Shown here: piece by piece, positions 1 through 6,485 of the stretch
Numbering within the stretch: the first letter of the stretch is position 1
Layout: the number at the start of each line of letters is the position of its first letter
Source: Pseudomonadota bacterium
GTDB lineage: Bacteria > Pseudomonadota > Alphaproteobacteria > Ferrovibrionales > Ferrovibrionaceae
Reading direction: 5' to 3'
Assembly: GCA_023434425.1 (NCBI GenBank)
Contig: JAEYSS010000223.1
Span: forward strand, 1-6,583
Length of the DNA: 6,583 nt
Made by a program: the position numbers and the translations under genes
The notes under the pieces: model-generated
What the model was told of the DNA's origin: nothing
Databases searched by the model: none
The model's input: only the letters and a program-made list of their open reading frames with translations

Positions 1-1338
1 CGACTCGGGCGGCAGCTGGGCCAGCAGGCGGTTCCAGGCCGCCGCCGCAGCCGCAGTATTGCCGGATTCGTAGGCCGAGCGGCCGACGAACCAGAGCGCC
101 TGGGGGTGATCCGGCACCTGCTCCAGCACCTTGCCGAATTCCGCCGCCGCCTCGGCTGGCAGAGGGTCGCGACTGGTCACCGTCGCACCGGCCAGACTGA
201 AAGCCAGGGCCAGGCGGGCATCGACCCGCCGGGGTGCAACCGCCACCGCCCGGCGCAAAGCCTCGCGGGCGGCATCCACCTCGCCCAGCACCTCGCGCGC
301 ACGCGCCAGTCGCAGCCAGCCATCGGCATCGTCGGGATTTGCCTGCAGTCGCTCCGCCAGCCGGTCGACCATGCCGCGCACCATGGCGTTGCGCTCCTCG
401 ACCGACATCTGCTGCGCCGCGTCCATCTGCTCGCGGCCCGGACCCGGCGTCGCCTGTACGGACGGTTTCGGTTCCGGCAACGCCTGGGTCAATGCAATCC
501 CCAGCCGCGGTGCCAGTTCGCGCAGCCGCGCCTGCACGACATCGAGCCAGGGCGCATCGGCCGGGCTGTCGGCCGCCAGCGCATACCAGTCGTCATAGGC
601 GCCGCGCGTGTCGCCCTCCTGCAGGCGCGCGAGGCCGAGATAATAGCGTGCGCCGGGATGCTGCGGATCGCGCTCCAGCACGGCGCGATAGTCACGCTGC
701 GCGGCCGCGGTCACCGAGCCGTCGGCGGCCAGGGTCTGCGCTTCGGCGCGAAGCGCATAGCTCTCGGCGTCGTCGGGCTGCAATGCGATGGCGCGGTCCA
801 GCGCGGGAACCGCCTCAGCCGCGCGGTCGATGGCCAGCAGCGAACGGCCGAGCAGCAGCCAGCCATCGGCGCGGTCCGGTTCGGCGGCAAGGCGGTCGCG
901 CAACTGCGCGATCATGCGCTCGGTGTCGGCGCGAATCTGGGCCTCCTGGGTGGCACGCCGCTGCATCGCCGCCAGATCGACCTGCGTCGCCTCCGGCCGA
1001 CCGATGCTGAGATAGATGCCGCCGCCCAGCACCGGCACCAGCAGCAAAACAGCGACGGCGCCGATCAGCACACTGCGTTGCGACGCAGCCGCCGTTTTGC
1101 CTTCGGCGGCTGCGTCAGCACGCAGCAGGCGGCGCTGGATTTCCAGTTTTGCCGCACCTGCTTCAGACTCGTTCAAACTGCCGCGCGCCAGTTCCTCGTC
1201 GATCTCGGCGAGCTGGGCGCGATAGACGGTGACGTCATGGGCTTTGCGGCTGGCATCAGCACGCCGGGCGCGCAACAGCGGCCAGAGCAGAAATCCCAGG
1301 CTGACGAGGGCAAGAATGACAAAGCCGAGCCAGATCAC
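1..1338 (-). CDS. ccmI: CcmI (CycH), TPR apocytochrome c chaperone of the heme lyase (3' end cut by window edge)
   Basis: The frame is open for 446 codons from a GTG at 1338 to the window edge, with no stop, so the C-terminus is missing. I read every codon. The layout is: membrane helix 1 (about 2-20), a charged, probably coiled cytoplasmic stretch with VYRAQLAEIDEELARG (39-54), membrane helix 2 (about 90-110), then a periplasmic region of TPR-like helices in two modules (about 142-275 and 323-446 or beyond) joined by a Pro/Gln linker (about 287-302). In the family, the TPR region binds the C-terminal helix of apocytochrome c and CcmI works with CcmF and CcmH in heme ligation. The GTG is supported by GAGG seven bases upstream and the GTGA overlap with ccmH. 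At 446 or more residues it is longer than the roughly 400 I recall for Rhodobacter CcmI. An antisense 444-codon frame over the same DNA is taken as a shadow. Confidence 0.95.
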   Translation of the reverse strand, partial: MIWLGFVILALVSLGFLLWPLLRARRADASRKAHDVTVYRAQLAEIDEELARGSLNESEAGAAKLEIQRRLLRADAAAEGKTAAASQRSVLIGAVAVLLLVPVLGGGIYLSIGRPEATQVDLAAMQRRATQEAQIRADTERMIAQLRDRLAAEPDRADGWLLLGRSLLAIDRAAEAVPALDRAIALQPDDAESYALRAEAQTLAADGSVTAAAQRDYRAVLERDPQHPGARYYLGLARLQEGDTRGAYDDWYALAADSPADAPWLDVVQARLRELAPRLGIALTQALPEPKPSVQATPGPGREQMDAAQQMSVEERNAMVRGMVDRLAERLQANPDDADGWLRLARAREVLGEVDAAREALRRAVAVAPRRVDARLALAFSLAGATVTSRDPLPAEAAAEFGKVLEQVPDHPQALWFVGRSAYESGNTAAAAAAWNRLLAQLPPES

Positions 1339-1805
1339 TTTCCGGCCTCGTCATCGCGAAGCAGGGCATCGAGCCGGCGCTGCTCCTGGGCATCGAGGGC
1401 GGCTGGCGCCGAAGCCGGCATCCTGCCCTGCCGGCGATAGAGCGCGAAGACAACCCCGCCACCGAGCAACAGCAGCAGGACCGGTCCAAACCACAGCAAC
1501 AGGGTCCGGGCATTCAGGCGCGGCTTGAGCAGCACCCATTCGCCATAGCGCTGCACCAGAAAGTCCAGCACTGCCCTGTCGCTATCGCCGGCCACGACGC
1601 GTTCGCGCACGATGCGGCGCAAGTCGCGTGCCAGCGGCGCATTCGAATCTTCAATCGACTGGTTCTGACAGACCAGGCAGCGCAGTTCGCGCGACAGCTC
1701 CCGGGCCCGCGTCTCCTGCACCGGATCGGCGAGGCGATCCTCGATCTGCTGCGCCGTCACGGGGGCCGCCGCCAGCAGGAGCAGGATTGCGAGCAACCTC
1801 AGCAT
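1335..1805 (-). CDS. ccmH: CcmH (CycL/Ccl2 type), apocytochrome thiol oxidoreductase
   Basis: The 156-residue protein has a signal peptide (about residues 1-18, probable cleavage after VTA), a periplasmic three-helix domain with the redox motif LRCLVCQNQSI (Cys43, Cys46), and one membrane helix at about 102-123. The family residues RYGEWVLLKP (86-95) are present just before the helix. A short cytoplasmic tail with LDALLRDDE follows. CcmH exchanges disulfides with CcmG and apocytochrome c and forms the lyase complex with CcmF and CcmI. It is the short form: the TPR part that is fused to CcmH in E. coli is a separate gene here (ccmI). The ATG at 1805 lies inside the last codons of ccmG and has no strong ribosome site (AAAGCAAAG upstream), so coupling is likely. 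The TGA overlaps the GTG start of ccmI (GTGA, 1338-1335). Confidence 0.97.
   Translation of the reverse strand: MLRLLAILLLLAAAPVTAQQIEDRLADPVQETRARELSRELRCLVCQNQSIEDSNAPLARDLRRIVRERVVAGDSDRAVLDFLVQRYGEWVLLKPRLNARTLLLWFGPVLLLLLGGGVVFALYRRQGRMPASAPAALDAQEQRRLDALLRDDEAGK
1346..1349 (-). promoter_or_regulatory. ribosome binding site of ccmI
   Basis: GAGG on the minus strand lies inside the end of ccmH, seven bases before the GTG at 1338. It supports the GTG start of ccmI, which has no ATG nearby at the right place. Confidence 0.65.
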
Positions 1806-2353
1806 TTGACTTTGCTTTGGCGGCCGGCGGCAAGATCCTGCAACAGCGGGCGGATCTTGCTATCGAGATCGTGCTGCATCAGCGGGCCGACATGTTTGCA
1901 GACGATCTGGCCGTTGCCGTCGACGACAAACGTCTCCGGCACGCCATACACGCCCCAGTCGATGCCGACGCGGCCATTGCGGTCGGCGCCGGTGCGGGTG
2001 AAGGGATCGCCAAGCTGGTCAAGCCACTTCGCCACATCGGCCGGATCGTCCTTGTAGTTCAGGCCATGGATCGGCGCCAGATTGTCGCGCTTCAGCGCCA
2101 TGAGCAGCGGATGCTCGACGCGGCAGGGCACACACCAGGAGGCAAACACATTCACCACGCTGGGCTGACCGGTCTTGAGGTCGGCGGTACTGAACCCCTG
2201 GCTGCGACCCTGCACCGGCGGCAGGGAAAATTCCGGCACCGGTTTGCCGATCAATGCCGATGGAATGTCGCGCGGATTGAGCGTCAGGCCGATGGCGAGG
2301 CCGATACCGATGATCACGAACAACGCCAGCGGAATCAGATAGGACAGCCGCAT
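1799..2353 (-). CDS. ccmG: CcmG (DsbE), membrane-anchored thioredoxin-like thiol reductant
   Basis: With the start at 2353 the protein has 184 residues: an anchor helix (about 5-25) and a periplasmic thioredoxin fold. The redox site is WCVPC at 73-77 (Cys74, Cys77). The cis-proline loop is YGVPETF (Pro139), with the CcmG-typical Glu140, and KHVGPL follows at 153-158. In the family, CcmG reduces the disulfide of apocytochrome c or of CcmH and is itself reduced by CcdA or DsbD, neither of which is in this window. The ATG at 2353 is chosen because a GGAG lies seven bases upstream, overlapping the ccmF stop; a longer in-frame GTG start at 2410 would run 53 bases into ccmF and put an Arg-rich peptide before the anchor. 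Two further cysteines, Cys152 and the very last residue Cys184, are unusual. The 3' end overlaps ccmH by seven bases (ATGCTGA). Confidence 0.96.
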   Translation of the reverse strand: MRLSYLIPLALFVIIGIGLAIGLTLNPRDIPSALIGKPVPEFSLPPVQGRSQGFSTADLKTGQPSVVNVFASWCVPCRVEHPLLMALKRDNLAPIHGLNYKDDPADVAKWLDQLGDPFTRTGADRNGRVGIDWGVYGVPETFVVDGNGQIVCKHVGPLMQHDLDSKIRPLLQDLAAGRQSKVKC

Positions 2354-2357
2354 GGCG

Positions 2358-4337
2358 TCACTCCGCCGCCGCGGCTGCGTCGCTGCGTCGACGCGCCGGC
2401 GCACCCACACGCAGCCGGCGATCGGTCAGCGACAGGAAACCGCCCAGCGCCATGATCAGCGCGCCGAGCCAGATCCAGCTGACCAGCGGTTTCCAGTAGA
2501 GCCGCACCGCCCAGCCGCGCGCGCCATCGCCCTCGCCCACCACGGCATAGAGATCGCCGAGCAGCGAGGGCCGGATCGCAGCCTCGGTGGTTTCCATCGG
2601 CGGCTGCTGGTAGCGCCGCTGCGCCGGGCGCAGTTCGTCCACCACCTGGCCGCCTTCGAGAATTTCGAAACGTCCGCGCTGCGCGGTGTAGTTCGGACCC
2701 TTGTAGGGCTCCACGCCGAGGAAGCGGTATTGCACCGGCCCGACCTGCACGGTCTCGCCCGGCTTCATCACCTGCTGCACTTCGATCTGCCAGGTTTCGG
2801 AGACGGTGATCCCCATGACAAGCAGCGCAACACCAAGATGCGCCACGGTCATGCCCCAGGCGGCGCGCGGCAGATGGCGGGCGCGCGACAGCGTCTCGGC
2901 GGCCGGCGCGGCAAACAGCTTGATGCGCAGCGCCAATTCGCAGAGCGCGCCGATGCCGAGCCAGGCCGTCAGTCCCAGGCCCAGCAGCGCCATGAAGCTG
3001 CGCCCGTCGATCAGCCACAGACCCATCGCCAGTGCGATCAGCAGGGCGACGGCGGCCGGCAGCAGGCGGCGCAGGGCGACCGAGAGATCGCCACGCTTCC
3101 AGGCCAGCAGAGGGCCTATGGCCACGGCAGCGATCAGTGGCGCGGTCAATGGAATGAAGACGGCATTGAAATACTGCGGCCCCACCGAGACCTTGGCGCC
3201 GTTGATGGCATCGAGCGCGATCGGATACAGCGTGCCGAGCAGCACGGCGGCGCAGGCCACGGCGAGCAGCAGATTGTTCAGCACCAGCGCGCCTTCGCGG
3301 CTGAGCGGTGCGAAGACACCCACACCCTGAAGAACCGGCGCGCGGAAGGCATAGAGGGCAAGGCTGCCGCCCACCACCAGCACCAGAAACAGCAGGATGA
3401 AAACGCCACGCGTAGGGTCGGTGGCGAAGGCATGCACCGAGTTGATCACGCCCGAGCGCACTAGGAAGGTGCCGAGCAGGCTGAGCGAAAAGGTCAGGAT
3501 GGCGAGCAGCACGGTCCAGCTTTTCAGCGTGTCGCGCTTTTCCACCACGATGGCGGAATGCAGCAACGCCGTGCCGGCAAGCCAGGGCATGAAGGAGGCA
3601 TTCTCGACCGGATCCCAGAACCACCAGCCGCCCCAGCCGAGTTCGTAATAGGCCCACCAGGAGCCGAGTGCGATGCCGATGGTAAGAAAGCACCAGGCCG
3701 CCAGTGTCCAGGGCCGCACCCAGCGTGCCCAGGCCGGGTCGACGCGGCCTTCGATTAGGGCTGCGACGGCGAAAGAAAAGGCGACCGAGAAGCCGACATA
3801 GCCAAGATAGAGAAACGGCGGGTGGAACGCCAGGCCGGGATCCTGCAGCAGCGGGTTGAGGCCGCGGCCTTCGAGCGGGGCCGGCAGCAACCGCGTGAAA
3901 GGATTGGAGGTGAAGAGAATGAAGCTGAGAAAGCCGACGCCGATCAGGCCCTGGATGCCCAGCACGCGGGCTTTCAATGTCGCCGGCAGATTGCCGCCGA
4001 ACACAGCAACGGCGGCGCCGAAGATCACGAGGATCAGGATCCAGAGCAGCAGCGAGCCTTCGTGATTGCCCCAAACGCCGCTGAACTTGTACAGCATCGG
4101 TTTCAGCGTGTGCGAATTCTCGGCCACGTTCAGCACCGAAAAATCCGAGGTCACATAGGCATATGTCAGGCAACCGAACGCAAACGCGACCAGCACGGCC
4201 TGACCGAGTGCAGCCTGCGGGCCGAGTGCGATCCAGCCCGGCATGCCGCGCGCAGCACCCACCAGCGGGAGCACGCCCTGAACCAGCGCCAGACAAAGCG
4301 CGAGGATCAGCGCGATATGACCCAGTTCCGGAATCAT
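2358..4337 (-). CDS. ccmF: CcmF, cytochrome c heme lyase core subunit
   Basis: This 659-residue protein is of the usual CcmF length and has about 15 hydrophobic segments by eye. The WWD domain, WGGWWFWDPVENASFMPWL, is at residues 235-253. Four histidines expected for heme coordination are present: His172 (FHPPFLYLG), His260 (ALLHSAIV) and His302 (VHAFATDP) line up with E. coli His173, His261 and His303, and His500 (TVAHLG) with His491. A large periplasmic domain follows (about 513-615) with the family motif TTEAAIR...GDLYAVVGE (583-602), then a last membrane helix near 617-636. It accepts heme from holo-CcmE and, with CcmH and CcmI, forms the thioether bonds of cytochrome c. The ATG at 4337 overlaps the ccmE stop; no clear ribosome site precedes it, so coupled translation is likely. 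The end, rich in Ala and Arg, lies four bases before ccmG. Confidence 0.98.
   Translation of the reverse strand: MIPELGHIALILALCLALVQGVLPLVGAARGMPGWIALGPQAALGQAVLVAFAFGCLTYAYVTSDFSVLNVAENSHTLKPMLYKFSGVWGNHEGSLLLWILILVIFGAAVAVFGGNLPATLKARVLGIQGLIGVGFLSFILFTSNPFTRLLPAPLEGRGLNPLLQDPGLAFHPPFLYLGYVGFSVAFSFAVAALIEGRVDPAWARWVRPWTLAAWCFLTIGIALGSWWAYYELGWGGWWFWDPVENASFMPWLAGTALLHSAIVVEKRDTLKSWTVLLAILTFSLSLLGTFLVRSGVINSVHAFATDPTRGVFILLFLVLVVGGSLALYAFRAPVLQGVGVFAPLSREGALVLNNLLLAVACAAVLLGTLYPIALDAINGAKVSVGPQYFNAVFIPLTAPLIAAVAIGPLLAWKRGDLSVALRRLLPAAVALLIALAMGLWLIDGRSFMALLGLGLTAWLGIGALCELALRIKLFAAPAAETLSRARHLPRAAWGMTVAHLGVALLVMGITVSETWQIEVQQVMKPGETVQVGPVQYRFLGVEPYKGPNYTAQRGRFEILEGGQVVDELRPAQRRYQQPPMETTEAAIRPSLLGDLYAVVGEGDGARGWAVRLYWKPLVSWIWLGALIMALGGFLSLTDRRLRVGAPARRRSDAAAAAE
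2361..2364 (-). promoter_or_regulatory. ribosome binding site of ccmG
   Basis: GGAG on the minus strand lies within the last codons of ccmF, directly before its TGA, and seven bases from the ATG at 2353. It decides the ccmG start in favour of 2353 over the upstream in-frame GTG at 2410. Confidence 0.75.
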
Positions 4338-4801
4338 GAACCGGGTTTTACCAGCTTGGTATGGTCGCCGGGCTTCTCATGCCACTGGCCGGACTTCTTC
4401 AACGCCTCGGCCACTTCCGGCGGCATGTAGTTTTCGTCGTGCTTGGCCAGAACTTCAGTGGCGACGAAACGTCCCTCTGCATCCAGCCTGCCATTCACCA
4501 CCACGCCCTGCCCTTCGCGGAACAGGTCGGGCAGGATGCCGGTGAAACGCACCGGAAGGGTGGCGCGCAGATCGGTGACGACGAAGTCGGTGATCAGGCC
4601 GTCTTTCTTCACGCTGCCCGCCTCGACCAGACCGCCAAGGCGAAATAAACGTCCCGCCGGCAGCTGCTTTTCAGCCACGTCCGAGGGCGAATGGAAAAAG
4701 ACGAGATTGTCGTTGAAGGCGCTGAGCACCAGCGCGGCGGCAATGCCGAGACCGCTGACCAGGCCGAGGACAGCCAGCAGGCGTTTACGCTTGCGGGTCA
4801 C
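4334..4801 (-). CDS. ccmE: CcmE, periplasmic heme chaperone
   Basis: The 155-residue protein has a basic N-terminus (TRKRKR), one anchor helix at about residues 8-28, and a periplasmic OB-fold domain. The heme-binding motif is in LAKHDENYMP: His121 forms the covalent bond to the heme vinyl group and Tyr125 is the expected axial ligand (HxxxY, as His130 and Tyr134 in E. coli). It is therefore the bacterial histidine type, not the CxxxY type of some archaea and other bacteria. It takes heme from CcmC/CcmD and delivers it to CcmF. The tail after residue 130 is charged and probably flexible. The start is GTG at 4801, overlapping the ccmD stop; an in-frame TGA 18 bases upstream rules out a longer form, and GGAG lies ten bases before the GTG. 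The stop overlaps the ccmF start (ATGA, 4337-4334). Confidence 0.97.
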   Translation of the reverse strand: MTRKRKRLLAVLGLVSGLGIAAALVLSAFNDNLVFFHSPSDVAEKQLPAGRLFRLGGLVEAGSVKKDGLITDFVVTDLRATLPVRFTGILPDLFREGQGVVVNGRLDAEGRFVATEVLAKHDENYMPPEVAEALKKSGQWHEKPGDHTKLVKPGS

Positions 4802-4989
4802 GACGCATCCACTCCGTCACGACCGGCGTCGCGGCGCGCCTGGGCATGGTCGCGTTCGGCAGCCGTCAGCCCCAGCCGGCTCAGCAGCGCGAGGCCGAGC
4901 AGCGCAATCAGTGCGATGGCGAAGGCCGGCCAGATGAAGGCAGCATGGCCGCCCATGGCCAGGAAATCACCGAGCGATGCCCAGTACAC
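4798..4989 (-). CDS. ccmD: CcmD, small membrane protein of the heme-export complex
   Basis: This 63-residue protein has one membrane helix (about residues 17-37) and a charged cytoplasmic tail rich in Arg, Asp and Ala. The N-terminal stretch FLAMGGHAAFIWPAF (residues 9-23) is the recognisable CcmD signature (usual form F.MGGYA.YVWPAY). In the family, CcmD binds CcmC and CcmE and is needed for release of holo-CcmE from CcmC; it has no enzymatic activity. The start is GTG at 4989; the frame is closed by a TAG about 40 bases upstream with no other start codon between, and an AAAGGG lies seven bases before the GTG. The stop overlaps the GTG start of ccmE (GTGA, 4801-4798). The protein is easily missed because it is short and starts with GTG, but motif, size and position make it secure. 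Confidence 0.93.
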   Translation of the reverse strand: MYWASLGDFLAMGGHAAFIWPAFAIALIALLGLALLSRLGLTAAERDHAQARRDAGRDGVDAS

Positions 4990-5061
4990 GCGATAACCCT
5001 TTGTTTCCCTTGGCCCCTATGGCCGCAGCAGGTGGAAAATATATGCTTCCCGGCGGCGCGG
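4990..5061 (-). other. 72-base ccmC-ccmD intergenic gap
   Basis: This is the only sizeable non-coding stretch in the window. On the transcribed strand it holds an AT-rich island, GGAAGCATATATTTTCC (5050-5034), which forms only a four-pair GGAA/TTCC stem plus a G-T pair, then a GGCC-ATAGG-GGCC element with a four-pair stem, then a purine-rich run, AAGGGAAACAAAGGG, that ends in the ccmD ribosome site. TATATT resembles a -10 box, but I see no matching -35 box at 16-18 bases. The stems are too weak to call a terminator. It may be plain spacer, an RNA-processing site or a weak internal promoter. Confidence 0.5.
4997..5002 (-). promoter_or_regulatory. ribosome binding site of ccmD
   Basis: AAAGGG on the minus strand lies seven bases before the GTG at 4989. 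It is what fixes the start of the short ccmD gene, since the frame has no other start codon between this site and the upstream in-frame TAG. Confidence 0.7.
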
Positions 5062-5796
5062 CTAGCCGGCGCGGCGATCGGTCGCGGCAGCAAAGCGCAG
5101 AATGCGGGCCTGGCGTTTGAGGATTTCTGCCCGGACCCGTACGGTGAGCAGCCAGACATAATAGCCCTTGGCGCCCAGGGCGGTGATCAGCAGCGGCCAG
5201 AGAATGTCGGGATGGATCTTCGGCCCGTCCAGCGTCAGCACGCTGGCCGGCTGGTGCATGGTGTTCCACCAGTCCACGGAAAACTTGATAATCGGCACAT
5301 TTATGGCGCCGACCAGTGCCAGGATGGCGGCAGCGCGGCCGGCGCGCCCCGGGTCGTCGAAGGCTTCCCAGAGGGCGATATAGCCAAGATAGAGGAAGAA
5401 CAGGATCAGCATCGAGGTGAGGCGCGCATCCCACACCCACCAAGCGCCCCACATGGGCTTGCCCCAGAGCGATCCGGTGATCAGACAAATCAGCGTGAAC
5501 GCCGCCCCCACCGGGGCCGAAGCCTTGGCCACCAGCTCGGCCACCGGGTGGCGCCAGATCAGCGCAGTCGCCGAGGCCACCGCCATCGCAGCATAAATGA
5601 ACATACCCATCCAGGCCGCGGGCACGTGGATATACATGATGCGGACGGTTTCGCCCTGCTGGTAGTCCGGCGGCGACCAGAGCAGGCCCCAGCCCAGCCC
5701 GATGCCGAGGCCGAGCACGGCGACGCCTGCCGCCCAGGGGCGGATCGCCGCCATCAGGCGAAGGAAACGGGCAGGATTGGCAAGGGCGTGCAGCAT
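5062..5796 (-). CDS. ccmC: CcmC, heme-handling protein that loads heme on CcmE
   Basis: The 244-residue membrane protein has the tryptophan-rich WWD signature WGAWWVWDARLTS at residues 116-128, which binds heme on the periplasmic face. The two expected axial-ligand histidines flank it: His57 in MYIHVPAAW and His181 in WWNTMHQPAS. These match His60 and His184 of the E. coli protein. About six membrane segments are visible (near 22-41, 54-78, 95-112, 127-145, 154-170 and 198-220). In the family, CcmC binds heme and promotes its covalent attachment to the CcmE histidine, with CcmD stabilising the complex. The ATG at 5796 follows ccmB by 23 bases; no good Shine-Dalgarno motif precedes it, and Met15 has none either, so the longer start is kept on family length. 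It is followed by the largest gap of the operon. Confidence 0.97.
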   Translation of the reverse strand: MLHALANPARFLRLMAAIRPWAAGVAVLGLGIGLGWGLLWSPPDYQQGETVRIMYIHVPAAWMGMFIYAAMAVASATALIWRHPVAELVAKASAPVGAAFTLICLITGSLWGKPMWGAWWVWDARLTSMLILFFLYLGYIALWEAFDDPGRAGRAAAILALVGAINVPIIKFSVDWWNTMHQPASVLTLDGPKIHPDILWPLLITALGAKGYYVWLLTVRVRAEILKRQARILRFAAATDRRAG

Positions 5797-5819
5797 CGGC
5801 TGACTATATAGGCTGCGGG
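5797..5819 (-). other. 23-base ccmB-ccmC gap
   Basis: This short spacer contains the perfect 8-base palindrome CTATATAG (5804-5811) and, on the plus strand, two copies of GGCTG (5798-5802 and 5811-5815). It has no recognisable Shine-Dalgarno sequence for ccmC. TATATA could pass as a -10 box, but no -35 box is seen at the right distance. No function is claimed. Confidence 0.4.
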
Positions 5820-6485
5820 CTATTCGAGAGCCAGCCTGACGGCGGCGGCGATGGCAAAGGGGGTCAGCGCCAGTGCGGCGGCCAGGAAGGCACCGAGCAG
5901 CAGCAGATGCGGCCCGGCAGACAGCCCATAGGCGGCAGCCTCCACCGCGCCGACACCGAAAATGAGAACCGGTATCACCAATGGAAGGGTCAGCAATGGC
6001 ACCAGGACCGCACCGCGTTTCGCCCCCAGTGTGAGCGCTGCACCGATGGCGCCGATCAGGCTGAGTGACGGCGTGCCGAGCAGTAGTGCACCCAGCAATA
6101 CCGGGATGGCCGATCCATCCATCTGCAGCAGGATCGCCAGCAGCGGCGCGATCAGGCTGAGCGGCAAACCCGTGGTGAGCCAGTGCGCCAGCGTCTTGGC
6201 CAGTGCGACCAGGCCGAGCGGCAACGGCGCCTGCGCCAGCAGATCGAGCGTGCCGTCTTCCTGATCGGTCTGAAACAGGCGGTCGAGCGACAGCATGGCG
6301 GCGAGCAGCGCGGCAACCCAGATCACGCCGGCAGCGATGCGCGCGAGGATCTGCGGTTCCGGGCCGATGCCGAGCGGAAACAGGCTGACCGCCAGCACGA
6401 AAAACAGCAGCGTGGTGAGCATCGCACCCTGGGCGCCGAAACCCAGCCGCAGATCGCGCACGACGATGGCGAGGAAGGCGCTCAT
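5820..6485 (-). CDS. ccmB: CcmB, heme exporter membrane subunit
   Basis: This encodes 221 residues, the usual CcmB length. It is the membrane partner of the CcmA ATPase in the inner-membrane CcmABCD complex that lets heme-charged CcmE leave CcmC. The protein opens with a short cytoplasmic amphipathic stretch containing RDLRLG (about residues 10-15), then has about six hydrophobic segments. The loop after the second segment holds the family motif LFQTDQEDGTLDLL (about residues 70-83), which I take as the CcmA contact region. The ATG at 6485 overlaps the ccmA stop (ATGA), with an AAGG nine bases upstream as a plausible ribosome site. The stop is TAG, 23 bases before ccmC. Nothing is truncated or odd. 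The role in moving heme itself is disputed for the family; release of holo-CcmE is the better supported job. Confidence 0.96.
   Translation of the reverse strand: MSAFLAIVVRDLRLGFGAQGAMLTTLLFFVLAVSLFPLGIGPEPQILARIAAGVIWVAALLAAMLSLDRLFQTDQEDGTLDLLAQAPLPLGLVALAKTLAHWLTTGLPLSLIAPLLAILLQMDGSAIPVLLGALLLGTPSLSLIGAIGAALTLGAKRGAVLVPLLTLPLVIPVLIFGVGAVEAAAYGLSAGPHLLLLGAFLAAALALTPFAIAAAVRLALE

Noticed and set aside
106..1440. A 444-codon open frame on the plus strand
   Set aside because: It lies antisense to ccmI and the end of ccmH. Its translation is low-complexity and rich in Arg, Gln and His with no family motif, as expected from a GC-rich gene read backwards, while the minus strand has a clear TPR protein.
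1799..2410. A longer ccmG starting with GTG at 2410
   Set aside because: It adds a 19-residue Arg-rich peptide before the anchor helix, overlaps ccmF by 53 bases, and ignores the well-placed GGAG before the ATG at 2353.
2352..3464. A 370-codon open frame on the plus strand
   Set aside because: It is antisense to ccmF, rich in His, Gln and Arg, and without motifs or operon context.
2335..4296. A 653-codon open frame on the minus strand
   Set aside because: It is an alternate frame of ccmF, rich in Arg and Gly, with no recognisable domain. The ccmF frame has the WWD motif and all four expected histidines.
3822..4430. A 202-codon open frame on the plus strand
   Set aside because: It is antisense to the start of ccmF and the end of ccmE, with a biased composition and no motif.
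5020..5032. A GGCC-ATAGG-GGCC hairpin as a terminator between ccmC and ccmD
   Set aside because: The stem has only four pairs and no U-run follows; ccmD and the rest of the operon continue directly downstream.
4846..5811. A 321-codon open frame on the plus strand
   Set aside because: It spans ccmD and ccmC in antisense and crosses their intergenic gap. The translation is a hydrophilic, repetitive composition typical of reversed membrane-protein genes.
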